A stretch of DNA of 64,000 bases from a bacterium (GCA_029564595.1 JAKQPS010000113.1:1-64000); one strand, 5' to 3'; positions 45,127-54,549 are shown, counted from the stretch's first letter. Notes: a model not told the origin generated them from the letters alone. Numbers and translations: made by a program.

Positions 45127-46152
45127 ATGTGTTCCGAATCGCCGCATGTCAATCAACTGGACGATGAGAATCTCGAAGACCGGGAACATGAGTTTCAGGC
45201 TGAGGCCGACTGCTCCCGGCTCGACATGTTTATTAAGGAACGCCTGACGACTCTTTCTAGGGGCCACATTCAAAGGCTGATAAAGACCGACTCCGTCTCT
45301 CTGAACGGAGTGGCGGCGAAACCTTCAAAATCCGTCCGGCCCGGCGATTGGATAAGGGTCTCCCTTCCGCCGCTTCAACCTTCGGACATTGTTCCGGAAG
45401 ACATCCCGCTGGACATCATTTTCGAGGACGGCGATATAATAGTCGTCAACAAACCCAAGGGAATGACGGTTCATCCCGCGCCGAATCAATCCACCGGAAC
45501 GCTTGTAAACGCCCTTCTGAAATATTGCGGCAACAGTCTTTCCGGCATAAACGGAGTGGCCCGGCCCGGTATCGTTCACAGGATAGACAAGGACACTTCC
45601 GGTTTGCTGGTGGTGGCAAAAACCGATTTCGCGCACAACCATATCGCCGAACAGATAAAACTCAGAGAGACGACCAAGAAGTACACCGCGGTCGCGCACG
45701 GCGCGCCCTCGAAAAGTTCCGGCCGCATCGAAACGCTCATCGCCAGAAATCCGAGAGACAGAAAAAAGATGTGCGTGGCGAAAAAGGACGGAAGGGACGC
45801 GATAACGCTATACGAGACGAAAGAAAAGTTCGGGCATTTTTCCGAGATTGACGTAAGGATTTTGACCGGGCGCACGCATCAGATACGGGTGCATCTGGCG
45901 CACATAGGATGCCCTATCGCCGGCGACGGCGCGTACGGCGGCGGCTCTCTAAAAACGCAGGAGCTTCGCGGGGATAGACGAGCGGCTTTTCAGGACGCCC
46001 TCGACCGGCTTCAGGGTCAGGCGCTTCACGCGCGCGAGATTTCTTTCAGACATCCGAGGACCAACGAGACTGTAAGTTTTACCGCGCCGCCCGCGCCGGA
46101 CATAGCGGCATTCATCAATTTTCTAAAGGAGAACGATCCTCTTGAAGTTTAA
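45127..46152 (+). CDS. rluD: RluD-family 23S rRNA pseudouridine synthase
   Basis: 341 residues. An S4 RNA-binding domain (DMFIKERLTTLSRGHIQRLI) follows a 30-residue acidic N-terminus; the catalytic Asp is in HRIDKDTSGLLVVAK. VNKPKGMTVHPAP and GRTHQIRVHLAHIG are typical of RluA/RluD enzymes. I assign RluD by length and S4 domain; RluC is an alternative. The ATG at 45127 gives the family N-terminus; AGGGG is rather far upstream. Its end overlaps tgt by 11 bp. Confidence 0.9.
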   Translation: MCSESPHVNQLDDENLEDREHEFQAEADCSRLDMFIKERLTTLSRGHIQRLIKTDSVSLNGVAAKPSKSVRPGDWIRVSLPPLQPSDIVPEDIPLDIIFEDGDIIVVNKPKGMTVHPAPNQSTGTLVNALLKYCGNSLSGINGVARPGIVHRIDKDTSGLLVVAKTDFAHNHIAEQIKLRETTKKYTAVAHGAPSKSSGRIETLIARNPRDRKKMCVAKKDGRDAITLYETKEKFGHFSEIDVRILTGRTHQIRVHLAHIGCPIAGDGAYGGGSLKTQELRGDRRAAFQDALDRLQGQALHAREISFRHPRTNETVSFTAPPAPDIAAFINFLKENDPLEV

Positions 46153-47254
46153 GATTGAAGGAACGGAAGGAGCGGCCCGCGCGGGCGCGGTCGAACTGCC
46201 GAGAGGCAGTTTCCTGACTCCGGCGTTCATGCCGGTAGGCACGCAGGCCACCGTCAAAGGCCTCTCTCCCGAAGAACTGCGCGAACTTGGTTTCAGAGTG
46301 ATACTGTCGAACGCGTATCATCTGTATCTGCGCCCCGGACACGAGCTTGTGGAATCGATGGGCGGACTCCACAAGTTCATGGCGTGGGACGGACTGGCGC
46401 TCACTGACAGCGGAGGCTATCAGATTTTCAGCCTGAAAGGGATGATAAAACTCACTGACGAGGGCGTGACGTTCAAGTCGCATCTCGACGGGTCGTCGCA
46501 TTTCATCCGGCCCGAAGACAGCATGGCGATACAGAGGGCTATAGGCGCGGACATGGTCATGGCGCTGGACGAATGCCCTCCGGGCGACTCGGACAGAATA
46601 AAACTTGAGGCGGCGGTCGCTCGCACCGCCGCATGGCTGCGTCGCTGCCGCTCCGTTTCTCTCAAATCTCACCAGACGCTTATCCCGATTATTCAGGGCG
46701 GAACGGACCGCGAGATGAGGCGCAGGTCTGCGGATTTGACTCTCGAAATGGATTTCGACGCGCACGCGCTGGGCGGCCTCAGCGTCGGGGAGGAACGCGG
46801 CGCGATGCTTGACACTGTGGAGTTCGCCGCCCCGCTCCTGCCGCATGACAAACCCAGATACCTCATGGGCGTCGGAATGCCGTCGGACATCCTAGACGCT
46901 GTGGAGCGCGGGATCGACATGTTCGACTGCGTGCTGCCGACTAGGATGGGAAGAAACGCCGCCGCATTCACATCGCGGGGCAGGATTAATCTGCGAAACG
47001 CGGCGCACGCCCGCGACGACAGCCCGATCGACCCCGAATGCGACGGCGCGTGCTGCCGCAATTTTTCCCGCGCGTACGTCAGGCATCTCTTTATGTCCGG
47101 CGAGATTATGGCCGCGCGGATAACCTCTTTTCACAATCTCGCTTTTTATGCTAGAATGATGGCTCTCGCCCGAAAGGCGATACTCGAAAATAGATTCGCT
47201 TCTTTCAAGCGGGATTTCGAGGCAAAGCAAAACAACGGAGGCGTTAATGAATAA
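46142..47254 (+). CDS. tgt: queuine tRNA-ribosyltransferase
   Basis: Exchanges guanine-34 for preQ1 in GUN anticodons. 370 residues, usual length. The catalytic Asp lies in LTDSGGYQIFSL and the nucleophile Asp in GIDMFDCVLPTRMGRNA. The zinc site normally CxCxxC reads CDGACCRNFSRAY here: the second Cys is displaced (CxxxCC), while the later His (SFHNL) is kept. The start is TTG at 46142 with AAGGAG 10 nt upstream; it overlaps rluD. The yajC start overlaps its stop. Confidence 0.95.
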   Translation: MKFKIEGTEGAARAGAVELPRGSFLTPAFMPVGTQATVKGLSPEELRELGFRVILSNAYHLYLRPGHELVESMGGLHKFMAWDGLALTDSGGYQIFSLKGMIKLTDEGVTFKSHLDGSSHFIRPEDSMAIQRAIGADMVMALDECPPGDSDRIKLEAAVARTAAWLRRCRSVSLKSHQTLIPIIQGGTDREMRRRSADLTLEMDFDAHALGGLSVGEERGAMLDTVEFAAPLLPHDKPRYLMGVGMPSDILDAVERGIDMFDCVLPTRMGRNAAAFTSRGRINLRNAAHARDDSPIDPECDGACCRNFSRAYVRHLFMSGEIMAARITSFHNLAFYARMMALARKAILENRFASFKRDFEAKQNNGGVNE

Positions 47255-47531
47255 CCCCCAGATAGTGAACCTAGTGATGATTGTCGGGTTCATAGCAATT
47301 TTTTACTTCATACTGCTCCGCCCCCAGAGCGTTCAGCAGAAGAAAAGAAAAGAGCTGCTGGAATCGCTTAAGGTGGGCGACAAGGTTTTGCTCAACAGCG
47401 GAATCTACGGCGAAATAACCGAGGTCAGAAAAAGCAGTCTTCGGGTGAAGATCGCCAAAGATGTTGTAGTCAGATTGGATCGCAGCGGAGTACAGTCTAA
47501 AACAAGCAAAGAAAAAGAAGAAGCCGACTAG
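47247..47531 (+). CDS. yajC: preprotein translocase subunit YajC
   Basis: 94 residues: one N-terminal membrane helix (VNLVMIVGFIAIFYFILLRPQ) and a basic cytoplasmic tail with the family block GDKVLLNSGIYGEITEV. Accessory to SecDF. It overlaps the end of tgt, the common tgt-yajC arrangement, but secD and secF, which usually follow, are absent here; a SPOR-domain gene comes next. Confidence 0.95.
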   Translation: MNNPQIVNLVMIVGFIAIFYFILLRPQSVQQKKRKELLESLKVGDKVLLNSGIYGEITEVRKSSLRVKIAKDVVVRLDRSGVQSKTSKEKEEAD

Positions 47532-47542
47532 ACAGGGTCGAA

Positions 47543-48277
47543 ATGTCTGAAAAGATTCACCCCGGTAAAGACGGAATAAGCGCAGCGGGAATAGCGATAG
47601 CGCTGGCGGTGTTCGTAGTTGTCGCGATGGGGCTGACGCGACTGTCCGACCGCGCGGTAACAGCTCCTGCTGAAATGACGGCGGCGCATCAAACGCTTCC
47701 GCGCGAACATGTCGAGCAGGCTCAAGTCGCCGCCGCGCCTGAGACGGGAGAAATCATGCCGCCCGCTCAAGCCGAAACGGAACGGCAAATCGTTGCTGCT
47801 GCGGAACCGCGCCGGGAACCAGCGCAACCCCGCCCCGCCCCGCCCCAACCCGCAGTTCGCCCAACTCCAGCTCAATCCGAGAAAACTTCTGTGACCATAA
47901 ATAGGGTGCAACAAGCGGCGCGCCCGGTTCCGTCGGAGCTTCTTCCCAATGTGACCGTCCCCGCGCCCGGAAAACTTGTCGAGCCTCCGCCCGCTGTCGA
48001 AAAAGTCGATCCGAAATCCATCAACGACCCGGCGGCAGCCATGTGGTACTCAGTACGCGTCGGGTACACCGACAGCAAAGTGAGAGCGGACATCCTGCGA
48101 GACGTTCTGCGCGAACAGGGATTCCCGAAAGCGGACACCGTGAACGGGGGCGACGGAACGTATTTCGTTTCTCTCGGCGATTTCAACTACCGGTATCAGG
48201 CCGAACAGGTGTCGGACTCGGTGAAAGACAGGACGAGCCTTCTGCCGATGATTCACGAAAAAACGGTGGCTAAATAA
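47543..48277 (+). CDS. SPOR-domain membrane protein
   Basis: 244 residues. Cytoplasmic start, one membrane helix (GISAAGIAIALAVFVVVAMG), a Pro/Ala/Glu-rich linker (about 45-140) and a C-terminal SPOR domain (about 165-244, YSVRVGYTDSKVRADILRD, YFVSLGDF). SPOR domains bind denuded glycan at the septum, so a role in division or envelope maintenance is likely. It starts 12 nt after yajC. Confidence 0.85.
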   Translation: MSEKIHPGKDGISAAGIAIALAVFVVVAMGLTRLSDRAVTAPAEMTAAHQTLPREHVEQAQVAAAPETGEIMPPAQAETERQIVAAAEPRREPAQPRPAPPQPAVRPTPAQSEKTSVTINRVQQAARPVPSELLPNVTVPAPGKLVEPPPAVEKVDPKSINDPAAAMWYSVRVGYTDSKVRADILRDVLREQGFPKADTVNGGDGTYFVSLGDFNYRYQAEQVSDSVKDRTSLLPMIHEKTVAK

Positions 48278-48354
48278 ATATCTATCGCAACGCAACCGGC
48301 GCGATAATAGCCGCGCCGCAAACAACTCGAAAAGAATCCATGGAGGAATATACA

Positions 48355-49296
48355 ATGAAAAGAATAATCAACGCACTGGCGGTCGCGGCGCTCGCGCTTT
48401 TTGCCGCTGTTATGGCAACGCCTGTTTTCGCAGCATCGTCCGACTCCGAGAAAGAAATCGCATCGGTATTCGAATCGCTTTGCGGCAACGCTGAAAAGAA
48501 GGTTGGCATACATGTGAAACCGGCTTCGCCCGCTCCCGGCAAGGCTTACTCCTCTGCGTCAATCTCGTATCTTTCATACGAGTTTGCGTCCGGCATGTGG
48601 ATATTCAGGGAGATCGAGACGTCTGACACCGGAGCGAAAAGAGTTTCCGGCGCGTGGAAGAATGTTCCGTTGGTTTCCGTATCCGGCGAAAAAACATTCA
48701 AAGACATCTATATAGACGACGCGTCCGTGCGAGGATATTCCGGAGAGGCGCTCGACCGCGCCCGACTCGAATATCTCCTCTCTCTTGATGGAATATCTTT
48801 TGACGGCGCTTCACTGAAACAAGCGGCAGCAAGCGCGGCTTCGGCCGATTCCGATAGAGTTGCCGTTCGTCAACTTCCCGCTCAGGCTTATTCTCAGGAT
48901 TCCATCCCCGAACCTGTCATGAAGCTCATCATGGAGAAGCTTGACCCGGTGGTTTACACGGGCCTAATCATCGACGCCACGGAGACCGGAGCGAAAAGAA
49001 CCCTCTCGCCGAACATCGTCACTTCCGACGGAAAAATCCTTCACGGTTTCGACAAGGAAATGAACACTTACAAGGACATCGACGGCAAAGACGTCATAAG
49101 GTACGCGCGTTCAGTCGATGAAGCAAAGGAACAGAAGGCGAACATCGGAACGGAGCCGCTGGTGATAAAGGCTGTCGGCGCGACTGGCCATTTCAAAGGC
49201 GACATCCTTATTTCGGATGAAGACGCAAAAGCGATTCTTGAGGCTGAAAAACACGGGAAGTTTCTTTCCAACAGAAAAGTGATTATTGCGCTCTGA
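48355..49296 (+). CDS. secreted protein of unknown function
   Basis: 313 residues with a signal peptide (INALAVAALALFAAVMATPVFA). The mature part mixes helices and strands; the C-terminal 90 residues (KILHGFDKEMNTYKDIDGK, ISDEDAKAILEAEK) look like a separate domain. No recognised catalytic motif. GGAGG lies 8 nt upstream of the ATG at 48355; a GTG/ATG slightly earlier falls on that site. It is in the same run as the SPOR gene and could be a periplasmic partner; this is a guess. Confidence 0.7.
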   Translation: MKRIINALAVAALALFAAVMATPVFAASSDSEKEIASVFESLCGNAEKKVGIHVKPASPAPGKAYSSASISYLSYEFASGMWIFREIETSDTGAKRVSGAWKNVPLVSVSGEKTFKDIYIDDASVRGYSGEALDRARLEYLLSLDGISFDGASLKQAAASAASADSDRVAVRQLPAQAYSQDSIPEPVMKLIMEKLDPVVYTGLIIDATETGAKRTLSPNIVTSDGKILHGFDKEMNTYKDIDGKDVIRYARSVDEAKEQKANIGTEPLVIKAVGATGHFKGDILISDEDAKAILEAEKHGKFLSNRKVIIAL

Positions 49297-49348
49297 CGCC
49301 ACATGCCCGCGAACGCGCGGCTTCGATAGCAAGGGAAACGGTTGACAC

Positions 49349-50302
49349 ATGGCATTCAAACAGGAAACGTATGACGTTGTGATAATAGGGTCAGGGCCGG
49401 CGGGTCTGACGTGCGCGCTATACTGCGCGCGGGCCGGACTGGGCGCGGTCATTCTGGACAGAGGCATGCAGGGCGGCCAGATGGCTATGACTGAATGGAT
49501 AGACAACTATCCGGGTTTTCACGAAGGAGTGGAAGGCTCCAAGCTCGGCGAACTGATGTTCGAACACGCGCGGAGGTTCGGCGCCGAATCGACATACGCG
49601 ACGGTCGAACGCATTGTCGGAAAAGACTCCGATGGCATTTTGACTGTCGAGACGGACATGGGGCCGTTGAAAGCGAAGGCCGTTGTGGTAGCCACCGGCG
49701 CGGCTCCCGCAGAACTTGGCGCGCCCGGCGAGGCCGAACTTCGCGGCAGAGGCGTTTCGTACTGCGCTGTGTGCGACGGCAATTTTTTTAAGGGACAGGA
49801 CGTGTGCGTGATCGGCGGCGGCGACGCCGCTGTCGAGGAGGCGGCCTACTTAGCGAAGCTCTGCCGAAAGGTTTACATCGTCCACAGAAGAGACAAACTG
49901 AGAGCGGCGAAAGCGGCTCAGGACGCCGCCGCGTCAAAAGACAATATTGAGTTCGCGCTGAACAGCATTCCGACAGCGATACTCGGCGACACTGAAGTGA
50001 AGGCTCTTCGAGTCAAAGACGCCGTTGCCGGCGAAGAGAGAGATTTGCCCTGCTCCGGCGTTTTTATTTATGTCGGAATTAAACCCGCCACGGATTTCGC
50101 GCGCGGCGCGCTTGATCTGGATGAAAACGGATTCATAGTCACGGACAATGAAATGAGAACGAGCATGGATGGAGTGTACGCTGCTGGCGACGCCCGCAGG
50201 CCGAGAAACAGGCAGGTTGTAACAGCCTGCGCCGACGGAGCGACCGCCGCTCTGACTATCGAGCGGATACTCAACGAACAACCGGACAGATGGAGAAAAT
50301 AA
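49349..50302 (+). CDS. trxB: thioredoxin reductase
   Basis: 317-residue FAD/NADPH disulfide oxidoreductase. FAD motif GSGPAGLTCALYCA, redox pair CAVC in YCAVCDGNFF, NADPH motif GGGDAAVEEA and the C-terminal GVYAAGDARR. It reduces thioredoxin with NADPH. Its stop shares one base with the start of the PNP gene, so the two are coupled. Confidence 0.95.
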   Translation: MAFKQETYDVVIIGSGPAGLTCALYCARAGLGAVILDRGMQGGQMAMTEWIDNYPGFHEGVEGSKLGELMFEHARRFGAESTYATVERIVGKDSDGILTVETDMGPLKAKAVVVATGAAPAELGAPGEAELRGRGVSYCAVCDGNFFKGQDVCVIGGGDAAVEEAAYLAKLCRKVYIVHRRDKLRAAKAAQDAAASKDNIEFALNSIPTAILGDTEVKALRVKDAVAGEERDLPCSGVFIYVGIKPATDFARGALDLDENGFIVTDNEMRTSMDGVYAAGDARRPRNRQVVTACADGATAALTIERILNEQPDRWRK

Positions 50303-51123
50303 TGAGCGGACTATATGACAGGATACAGGCGGCGGTCAAGGCTGTAAGAGCGAAAACGGATTTCTCCGCGCCCACAGGGATAATACTCGGCACGGGTTTG
50401 GGCGCGATCGCAAAGGAAATCGATATTGAAACTTCCATCCCTTATGAGGAAATTCCCGGATTCGCCAAACCCACCATATTCGCGCACGAAGGCAATTTGC
50501 TGTTCGGCAAGCTGAGCGGCAGGCCGGTCATAGCGATGCAGGGAAGGTTCCACCTTTACGAGGGTTTCACGCCGGATCAGGTCGCGTTTCCGGTCAGAGT
50601 CATCCGCGCGCTGGGCGCTGACACGCTGATAGTGTCCAACGCGGCGGGCGGATTGAGAAGATTTTTCCAACCCGCCGCTCTAATGATTATCGACGATCAC
50701 ATAAATATGATGGGAATTAACCCGCTCATCGGGCCGAACGATGAAAGGCTGGGACCGAGATTCCCCGACATGTCGGAACCGTACGACCGGGCGCTTGTCG
50801 CGCTCGCGGAAAAAATAGCCCTCGAAGAAGGCATAGACGCGCACAAAGGCGTTTACGTGTCGGTGACAGGCCCCAATCTTGAGACCGCCGCCGAATACCG
50901 CATGTTCATCAATATGGGGGCGGATGCCGTGGGAATGAGCACTGTTCCGGAGGTCATCGTCGCCAAGCACGCGGGAATGCGCGTTTTCGGCGTCTCGGTG
51001 ATTACCGACATGTGCGTGCCGGATTGCCTTAAACCCGCGGACATCAAAGACATTATCAAATACGCCAATCAAGCTGAACCGAAACTGACGCGCCTCATAT
51101 CTAAACTCGTCGCTTCGATATAA
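50302..51123 (+). CDS. punA: purine nucleoside phosphorylase, trimeric type
   Basis: 273 residues. Phosphate loop GIILGTGLG, the HEG/QGRFHLYEG block, VSNAAGGL and the substrate Glu/Asn region SVTGPNLETAAEYR. Cleaves purine (2'-deoxy)nucleosides with phosphate; guanosine/inosine type by length. The ATG at 50302 has GGAG 6 nt upstream; an ATG at 50290 lies on that site. Last gene of the run beginning at 43041. Downstream 51138-51171 a weak hairpin with a T-run may end transcription. Confidence 0.93.
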   Translation: MSGLYDRIQAAVKAVRAKTDFSAPTGIILGTGLGAIAKEIDIETSIPYEEIPGFAKPTIFAHEGNLLFGKLSGRPVIAMQGRFHLYEGFTPDQVAFPVRVIRALGADTLIVSNAAGGLRRFFQPAALMIIDDHINMMGINPLIGPNDERLGPRFPDMSEPYDRALVALAEKIALEEGIDAHKGVYVSVTGPNLETAAEYRMFINMGADAVGMSTVPEVIVAKHAGMRVFGVSVITDMCVPDCLKPADIKDIIKYANQAEPKLTRLISKLVASI

Positions 51124-51363
51124 ATCATTAATAAATTGGTTTGTTGGATTTTGCGGTGAAACCATTTTTTTGCAAAAAACATGTTTCCCCGCGCCCCTTC
51201 CGAAAAAAACTCTTTGTCGCCGATTTTGTTGAACTTCGTTCTTTACAAAATCGTCTCATTTCATTGATATGCGAAAAAGATATAGTTTTATGCAAGACAC
51301 ACAAATGGGTGGGTAAAATCAATTAAGAACTGACATAAACAAAATTCTTCCGCGCGCGTTATG

Positions 51364-52371
51364 TCAGAGTATCTCTTTTTTCAGGAAACGCTGCAAATCC
51401 GCAATCAGACGAAAATTCAGCGCGAAAGTGTTAATGTGCCCGGTGGGATACACCCTCAGCCACGGCATTCCGCCCCATGCCGCGTCTGTCGCCTCGACTG
51501 TTTCCACGGGGACGAGATGATCGTAACGTCCTGAAGCCATGAACATGTTTTTCACCGGAACTCGCGGCTTCATCCGCCTCAGACTCATGAGAGCGTGCGC
51601 CCTGTCGTCCGACAGCATCGTCAACTCCCCGGCTGCCTCTCTGCGCCGCCAGTCATCGGCGTAATCCCATTTCGCGAAAAGGTCCGCCATGTCCACAGGA
51701 GGCATACACATTATGGCGAAATCGGCGTTGCTCGCGTTGCACGCGTAAGCGCCTGACAGAACGCCGCCGAAGGAGACCCCGAACAACCCGACGCTCCCTG
51801 CCCCGTTCTCGTTCAACCAGTTTATGAAAACCTGAACATCCGCGAACGACTGCCTGAACGAAAGCAGCGTCCATCTCGTCTCCGGAGTCATCAAATACTG
51901 CCCGCTGAAAGAACCTTCCGGAGTGCGCCGTTGCGAATACGGAATGGTGACCATCGCCGTTTCAAAACCCCAAGACGCGAACCTGAGCGCCCACCATTCA
52001 AAATAGAAATCGAAAGCCGCGTCCACGTGCAGTCCGTTCAGCATCACGATGACAGGCGCTCCCTTGCGTCCGTCCAGCCGGAAATGCTTAACATACACCG
52101 TGTTGTTCTCTGAAAAAACCGTCTCTATCGGGCTTGGATAGCTCCCCTCCCAAACAGACACGAACGGAAGCTGGGATGATTTTCTGAACCGTATGTCAGG
52201 GACTGCATCGGAAGGAGCGAAGAAAAGAGCCGGGTCTCCTAGCTCCTCGTCCGTCAGCAGAGCGCTCACATCGTATCCGGTCACATCCGGAATCTCCGGA
52301 GTCGAAGTCAGTTTCCCCGCTATCGAAGCAATCAAGTCAAAAACATCCGTCACGGCCTTGTCGAAATCCAT
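51364..52371 (-). CDS. alpha/beta hydrolase-fold protein
   Basis: 335 residues, no signal peptide. The nucleophile elbow is GLFGVSFGG (GxSxG), an oxyanion-like block is VIVMLNGLHVDAA, an acid residue lies in SGRYDHLV and the His in TGHINTFAL. Esterase or peptidase activity on an unknown substrate. The ATG at 52371 is preceded by GGGAG at 9 nt; the frame runs to 52407 without a site. It converges on the PNP gene. Confidence 0.85.
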   Translation of the reverse strand: MDFDKAVTDVFDLIASIAGKLTSTPEIPDVTGYDVSALLTDEELGDPALFFAPSDAVPDIRFRKSSQLPFVSVWEGSYPSPIETVFSENNTVYVKHFRLDGRKGAPVIVMLNGLHVDAAFDFYFEWWALRFASWGFETAMVTIPYSQRRTPEGSFSGQYLMTPETRWTLLSFRQSFADVQVFINWLNENGAGSVGLFGVSFGGVLSGAYACNASNADFAIMCMPPVDMADLFAKWDYADDWRRREAAGELTMLSDDRAHALMSLRRMKPRVPVKNMFMASGRYDHLVPVETVEATDAAWGGMPWLRVYPTGHINTFALNFRLIADLQRFLKKEIL

Positions 52372-52634
52372 TATGATACGCTCCCGGCGGCCCCAACTGC
52401 GAGCCAAGTGTCTTTAACGATGATTCTAGCAGAACACAGCCAAAATATGCCATCGGAGATTTGTATGACTGATAATCTATCATACTGAAGTATATGCACT
52501 GCTCACAGCGCGCAAGCAATGAGTAAGAACAATTGCGTTGAATTTGTATATTACTGTAACATGCGCTCAAAGCGTCTGATACAATATCTCAAGGCGGAAA
52601 ACCGGGATATAATTTAGATTTGCAGGAGGAACCC

Positions 52635-52856
52635 ATGAGCGAAGAATCGAAAGTGTGCGATGTTCCGGGGAAGAGCAACCATGTTCGCCATCATAACCAC
52701 GGCGGACAAGCAGTATACGGATTAGGATTTATCGGCGCGGCGGTATACTTCATCGGCAATGCAACAACCTTCGGCTCCGGCGTCGTCGGTTTCCTAAAAG
52801 CCATCGTATGGCCCGCATTCCTCGTGTATGAAGCATTCAAAACATTGTACAATTAA
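52635..52856 (+). CDS. small membrane protein
   Basis: 73 residues: a charged, His-rich N-terminus (SNHVRHHNHGGQ) then two membrane segments (AVYGLGFIGAAVYFIGNA and VVGFLKAIVWPAFLVYEAF). Similar short proteins with YGLGFIGA and WPAFLVYE are found across many bacteria, function unknown. A strong GGAGG lies 5 nt before the ATG. It is monocistronic and immediately precedes the repeat region. Confidence 0.85.
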   Translation: MSEESKVCDVPGKSNHVRHHNHGGQAVYGLGFIGAAVYFIGNATTFGSGVVGFLKAIVWPAFLVYEAFKTLYN

Positions 52857-52894
52857 GCGTTGCACATCGTCGCAAAGATTCTTTCTTACTCATC

Positions 52895-53036
52895 GTTATC
52901 CGTCCACTAATATGCACTATCGTTGCCAAGGTCGTTACTCATCATTGCCAAGACCGTTACTCATCGTTGCCCGCCCACTAATATCCACTATCGTTGCCAA
53001 GTCCGTTACACATCGTTGCCAAGGTCGTTATTCATC
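52895..53036. repeat. 71-bp tandem repeat, two copies plus partial third
   Basis: Copy 1 is 52895-52965 and copy 2 is 52966-53036, differing at roughly ten positions. Both start GTT and contain CCCACTAATAT-type and ACTATCGTTGCCAAG phrases; a third copy begins at 53037 and turns into a palindrome after 10 bp. Confidence 0.85.
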
Positions 53037-53060
53037 GTTGCCAAGGTCTCCTTGGCAACG
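53036..53060. repeat. CCAAGG palindrome A
   Basis: Perfect 11-bp inverted repeat (CGTTGCCAAGG with CCTTGGCAACG) around TCT. Same core as palindromes B and C. Confidence 0.85.
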
Positions 53061-53099
53061 CAGAACCAATGACAATGAAAGCGGAGCTTCCGGCTCATC

Positions 53100-53124
53100 C
53101 GTTACCAAGGCAACCTTGGTAACG
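53100..53124. repeat. CCAAGG palindrome B
   Basis: Perfect 11-bp inverted repeat (CGTTACCAAGG with CCTTGGTAACG) around CAA, followed by ATGAAAG. Nearly identical to palindrome C on the other side of the PIN gene. Confidence 0.85.
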
Positions 53125-53204
53125 ATGAAAGAATTACTGTATTCTAGCATCAATCACGCATCCCCTGACAATTGCCGCATGCTAATAAGCGTTACCTTGT
53201 CATC

Positions 53205-54371
53205 TTACGAAGATGATTGATTGCGTTTTATCCATCCATATCCATGATTTTTGCTGATACTATTTGCGACATCCAGTATAATGCGTAAGTCTGTTGTAGG
53301 ATAATTATTCATCAATTCTACGATTGGAACACATGTCTGCTTACTATCATCCGTGTTTAATATACTATCAGTAGAAACATCGATTGTATTCTGTTCATAA
53401 TTTCTTAAAAACCAATTCTCCATTACTAACCTCAACATTTGATTTTCAAACAGATATTTTATCCTATCATTTTTTGATATCGTATTATCCATCTTCAGCG
53501 CTTCTACGATTTTGCTTTGAGATTGGTCATCAAGTCCAACACTAGTGTGTTTTGTGATACCCCTAATAAAATATTCGTATGAGACAAAATGAATATCCTT
53601 GCCAGTTTCTGCTTTATACTCTTTACGAAGTTCAGGTCTTGGACCGATTCTTTGTCCATTGATAAGTAGCCACCAGTCTTCTTTGTCATCTTGAGTGACA
53701 AATAATGTATGCTGGTTACGCTTACCCATTTCATTTATTGTTTGTTTCCAAATTAAGAAATCTCCATATTTATTTTCTCCTTCTTTATTATTGTCACAAT
53801 AACCGGGCGGCGTTTTTTTAGAATATCTACCATCTGCTTCTTTAAACAAATCTCTCAAATCATCGTCATTGAAATGTTGTCCGATACGACCTCGCATAAT
53901 GCATATTATCCTGTCCAAATAAGGGTCTTTGTATCTTGATATAGGATATTTTTCAATGTCATCCTTAATTCTTTTTTTAGCTTCAGATAACACCTTCTCT
54001 ATGTTTTTGTTTAACTCATCCCATTGTATTACCGAATTTGATCCTTGAGATCCATCAATACTGTTGATAATGTTTTTTAATACTACATCGATATCGTTAA
54101 AATATTTGCTAACTTTCTTTGCTTCCGTTATTTGATCGTCTATTAATTTAATCCGGGCATCGAAAAACTCCTTTGCAACCTGATGTGGCACCCATATCCT
54201 TCCTAATATCTTCTCGTTTTCAATTGTTTTTATAAGACCTTCCCTTTCTTTTGTTTGAAGCCGATAAATATTTAAGTAAATATTCGTATCAAATATTATA
54301 GTTCCATTGTTCCAAATATCTTTTAACTCATCTTCTGAAAGCGGCCACAAATGCTTAAACTGGTCAGGCAT
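53205..54371 (-). CDS. PIN-like (PIN_8/DUF4935-type) domain protein
   Basis: 388 residues. The N-terminal PIN-like nuclease signature is TIIFDTNIYLNIYR, followed by WVPHQVAKEFF (conserved Glu), then YGDFLIWKQTI and TLFVTQDDKEDWWLL with acidic residues for metal binding and GPRPELRKEY, all as in the PIN_8 family. A helical insertion (about 75-140) separates the parts; the last 110 residues are not recognised. A metal-dependent RNase role is expected; such genes occur in defence contexts. Its GC content is far below the flanks, no antitoxin is adjacent and it is bracketed by CCAAGG palindromes, all suggesting acquisition. Confidence 0.85.
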   Translation of the reverse strand: MPDQFKHLWPLSEDELKDIWNNGTIIFDTNIYLNIYRLQTKEREGLIKTIENEKILGRIWVPHQVAKEFFDARIKLIDDQITEAKKVSKYFNDIDVVLKNIINSIDGSQGSNSVIQWDELNKNIEKVLSEAKKRIKDDIEKYPISRYKDPYLDRIICIMRGRIGQHFNDDDLRDLFKEADGRYSKKTPPGYCDNNKEGENKYGDFLIWKQTINEMGKRNQHTLFVTQDDKEDWWLLINGQRIGPRPELRKEYKAETGKDIHFVSYEYFIRGITKHTSVGLDDQSQSKIVEALKMDNTISKNDRIKYLFENQMLRLVMENWFLRNYEQNTIDVSTDSILNTDDSKQTCVPIVELMNNYPTTDLRIILDVANSISKNHGYGWIKRNQSSS

Positions 54372-54549
54372 AAATCACCGTATTCTTAAAATTATTGCAT
54401 ATCTCAAAACACACTCTGTGACGACTAATATAATATATTAAATCTAATTGTCAGTAAATACAACAAGCAACATGATAAGATCGAATAGCAACATAAGAAT
54501 TCGTCTCTATTCACTCGATTCGCATCTATTACAGCAGAGCCATGTTTAC

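Larger units (their letters stand above)
52857..53204. other. repeat-rich intergenic stretch without a gene
   Basis: 348 bp between a small membrane protein and the PIN gene. It contains a 71-bp tandem duplication and two CCAAGG palindromes (listed separately) and no convincing reading frame. Short phrases such as CGTTGCCAAGG and CGTTACTCATC recur many times. Confidence 0.8.

Noticed and set aside
52895-53060. Possible CRISPR array
   Set aside because: The repeats are contiguous 71-bp copies with internal similarity and no unique spacers, and no cas gene is near.
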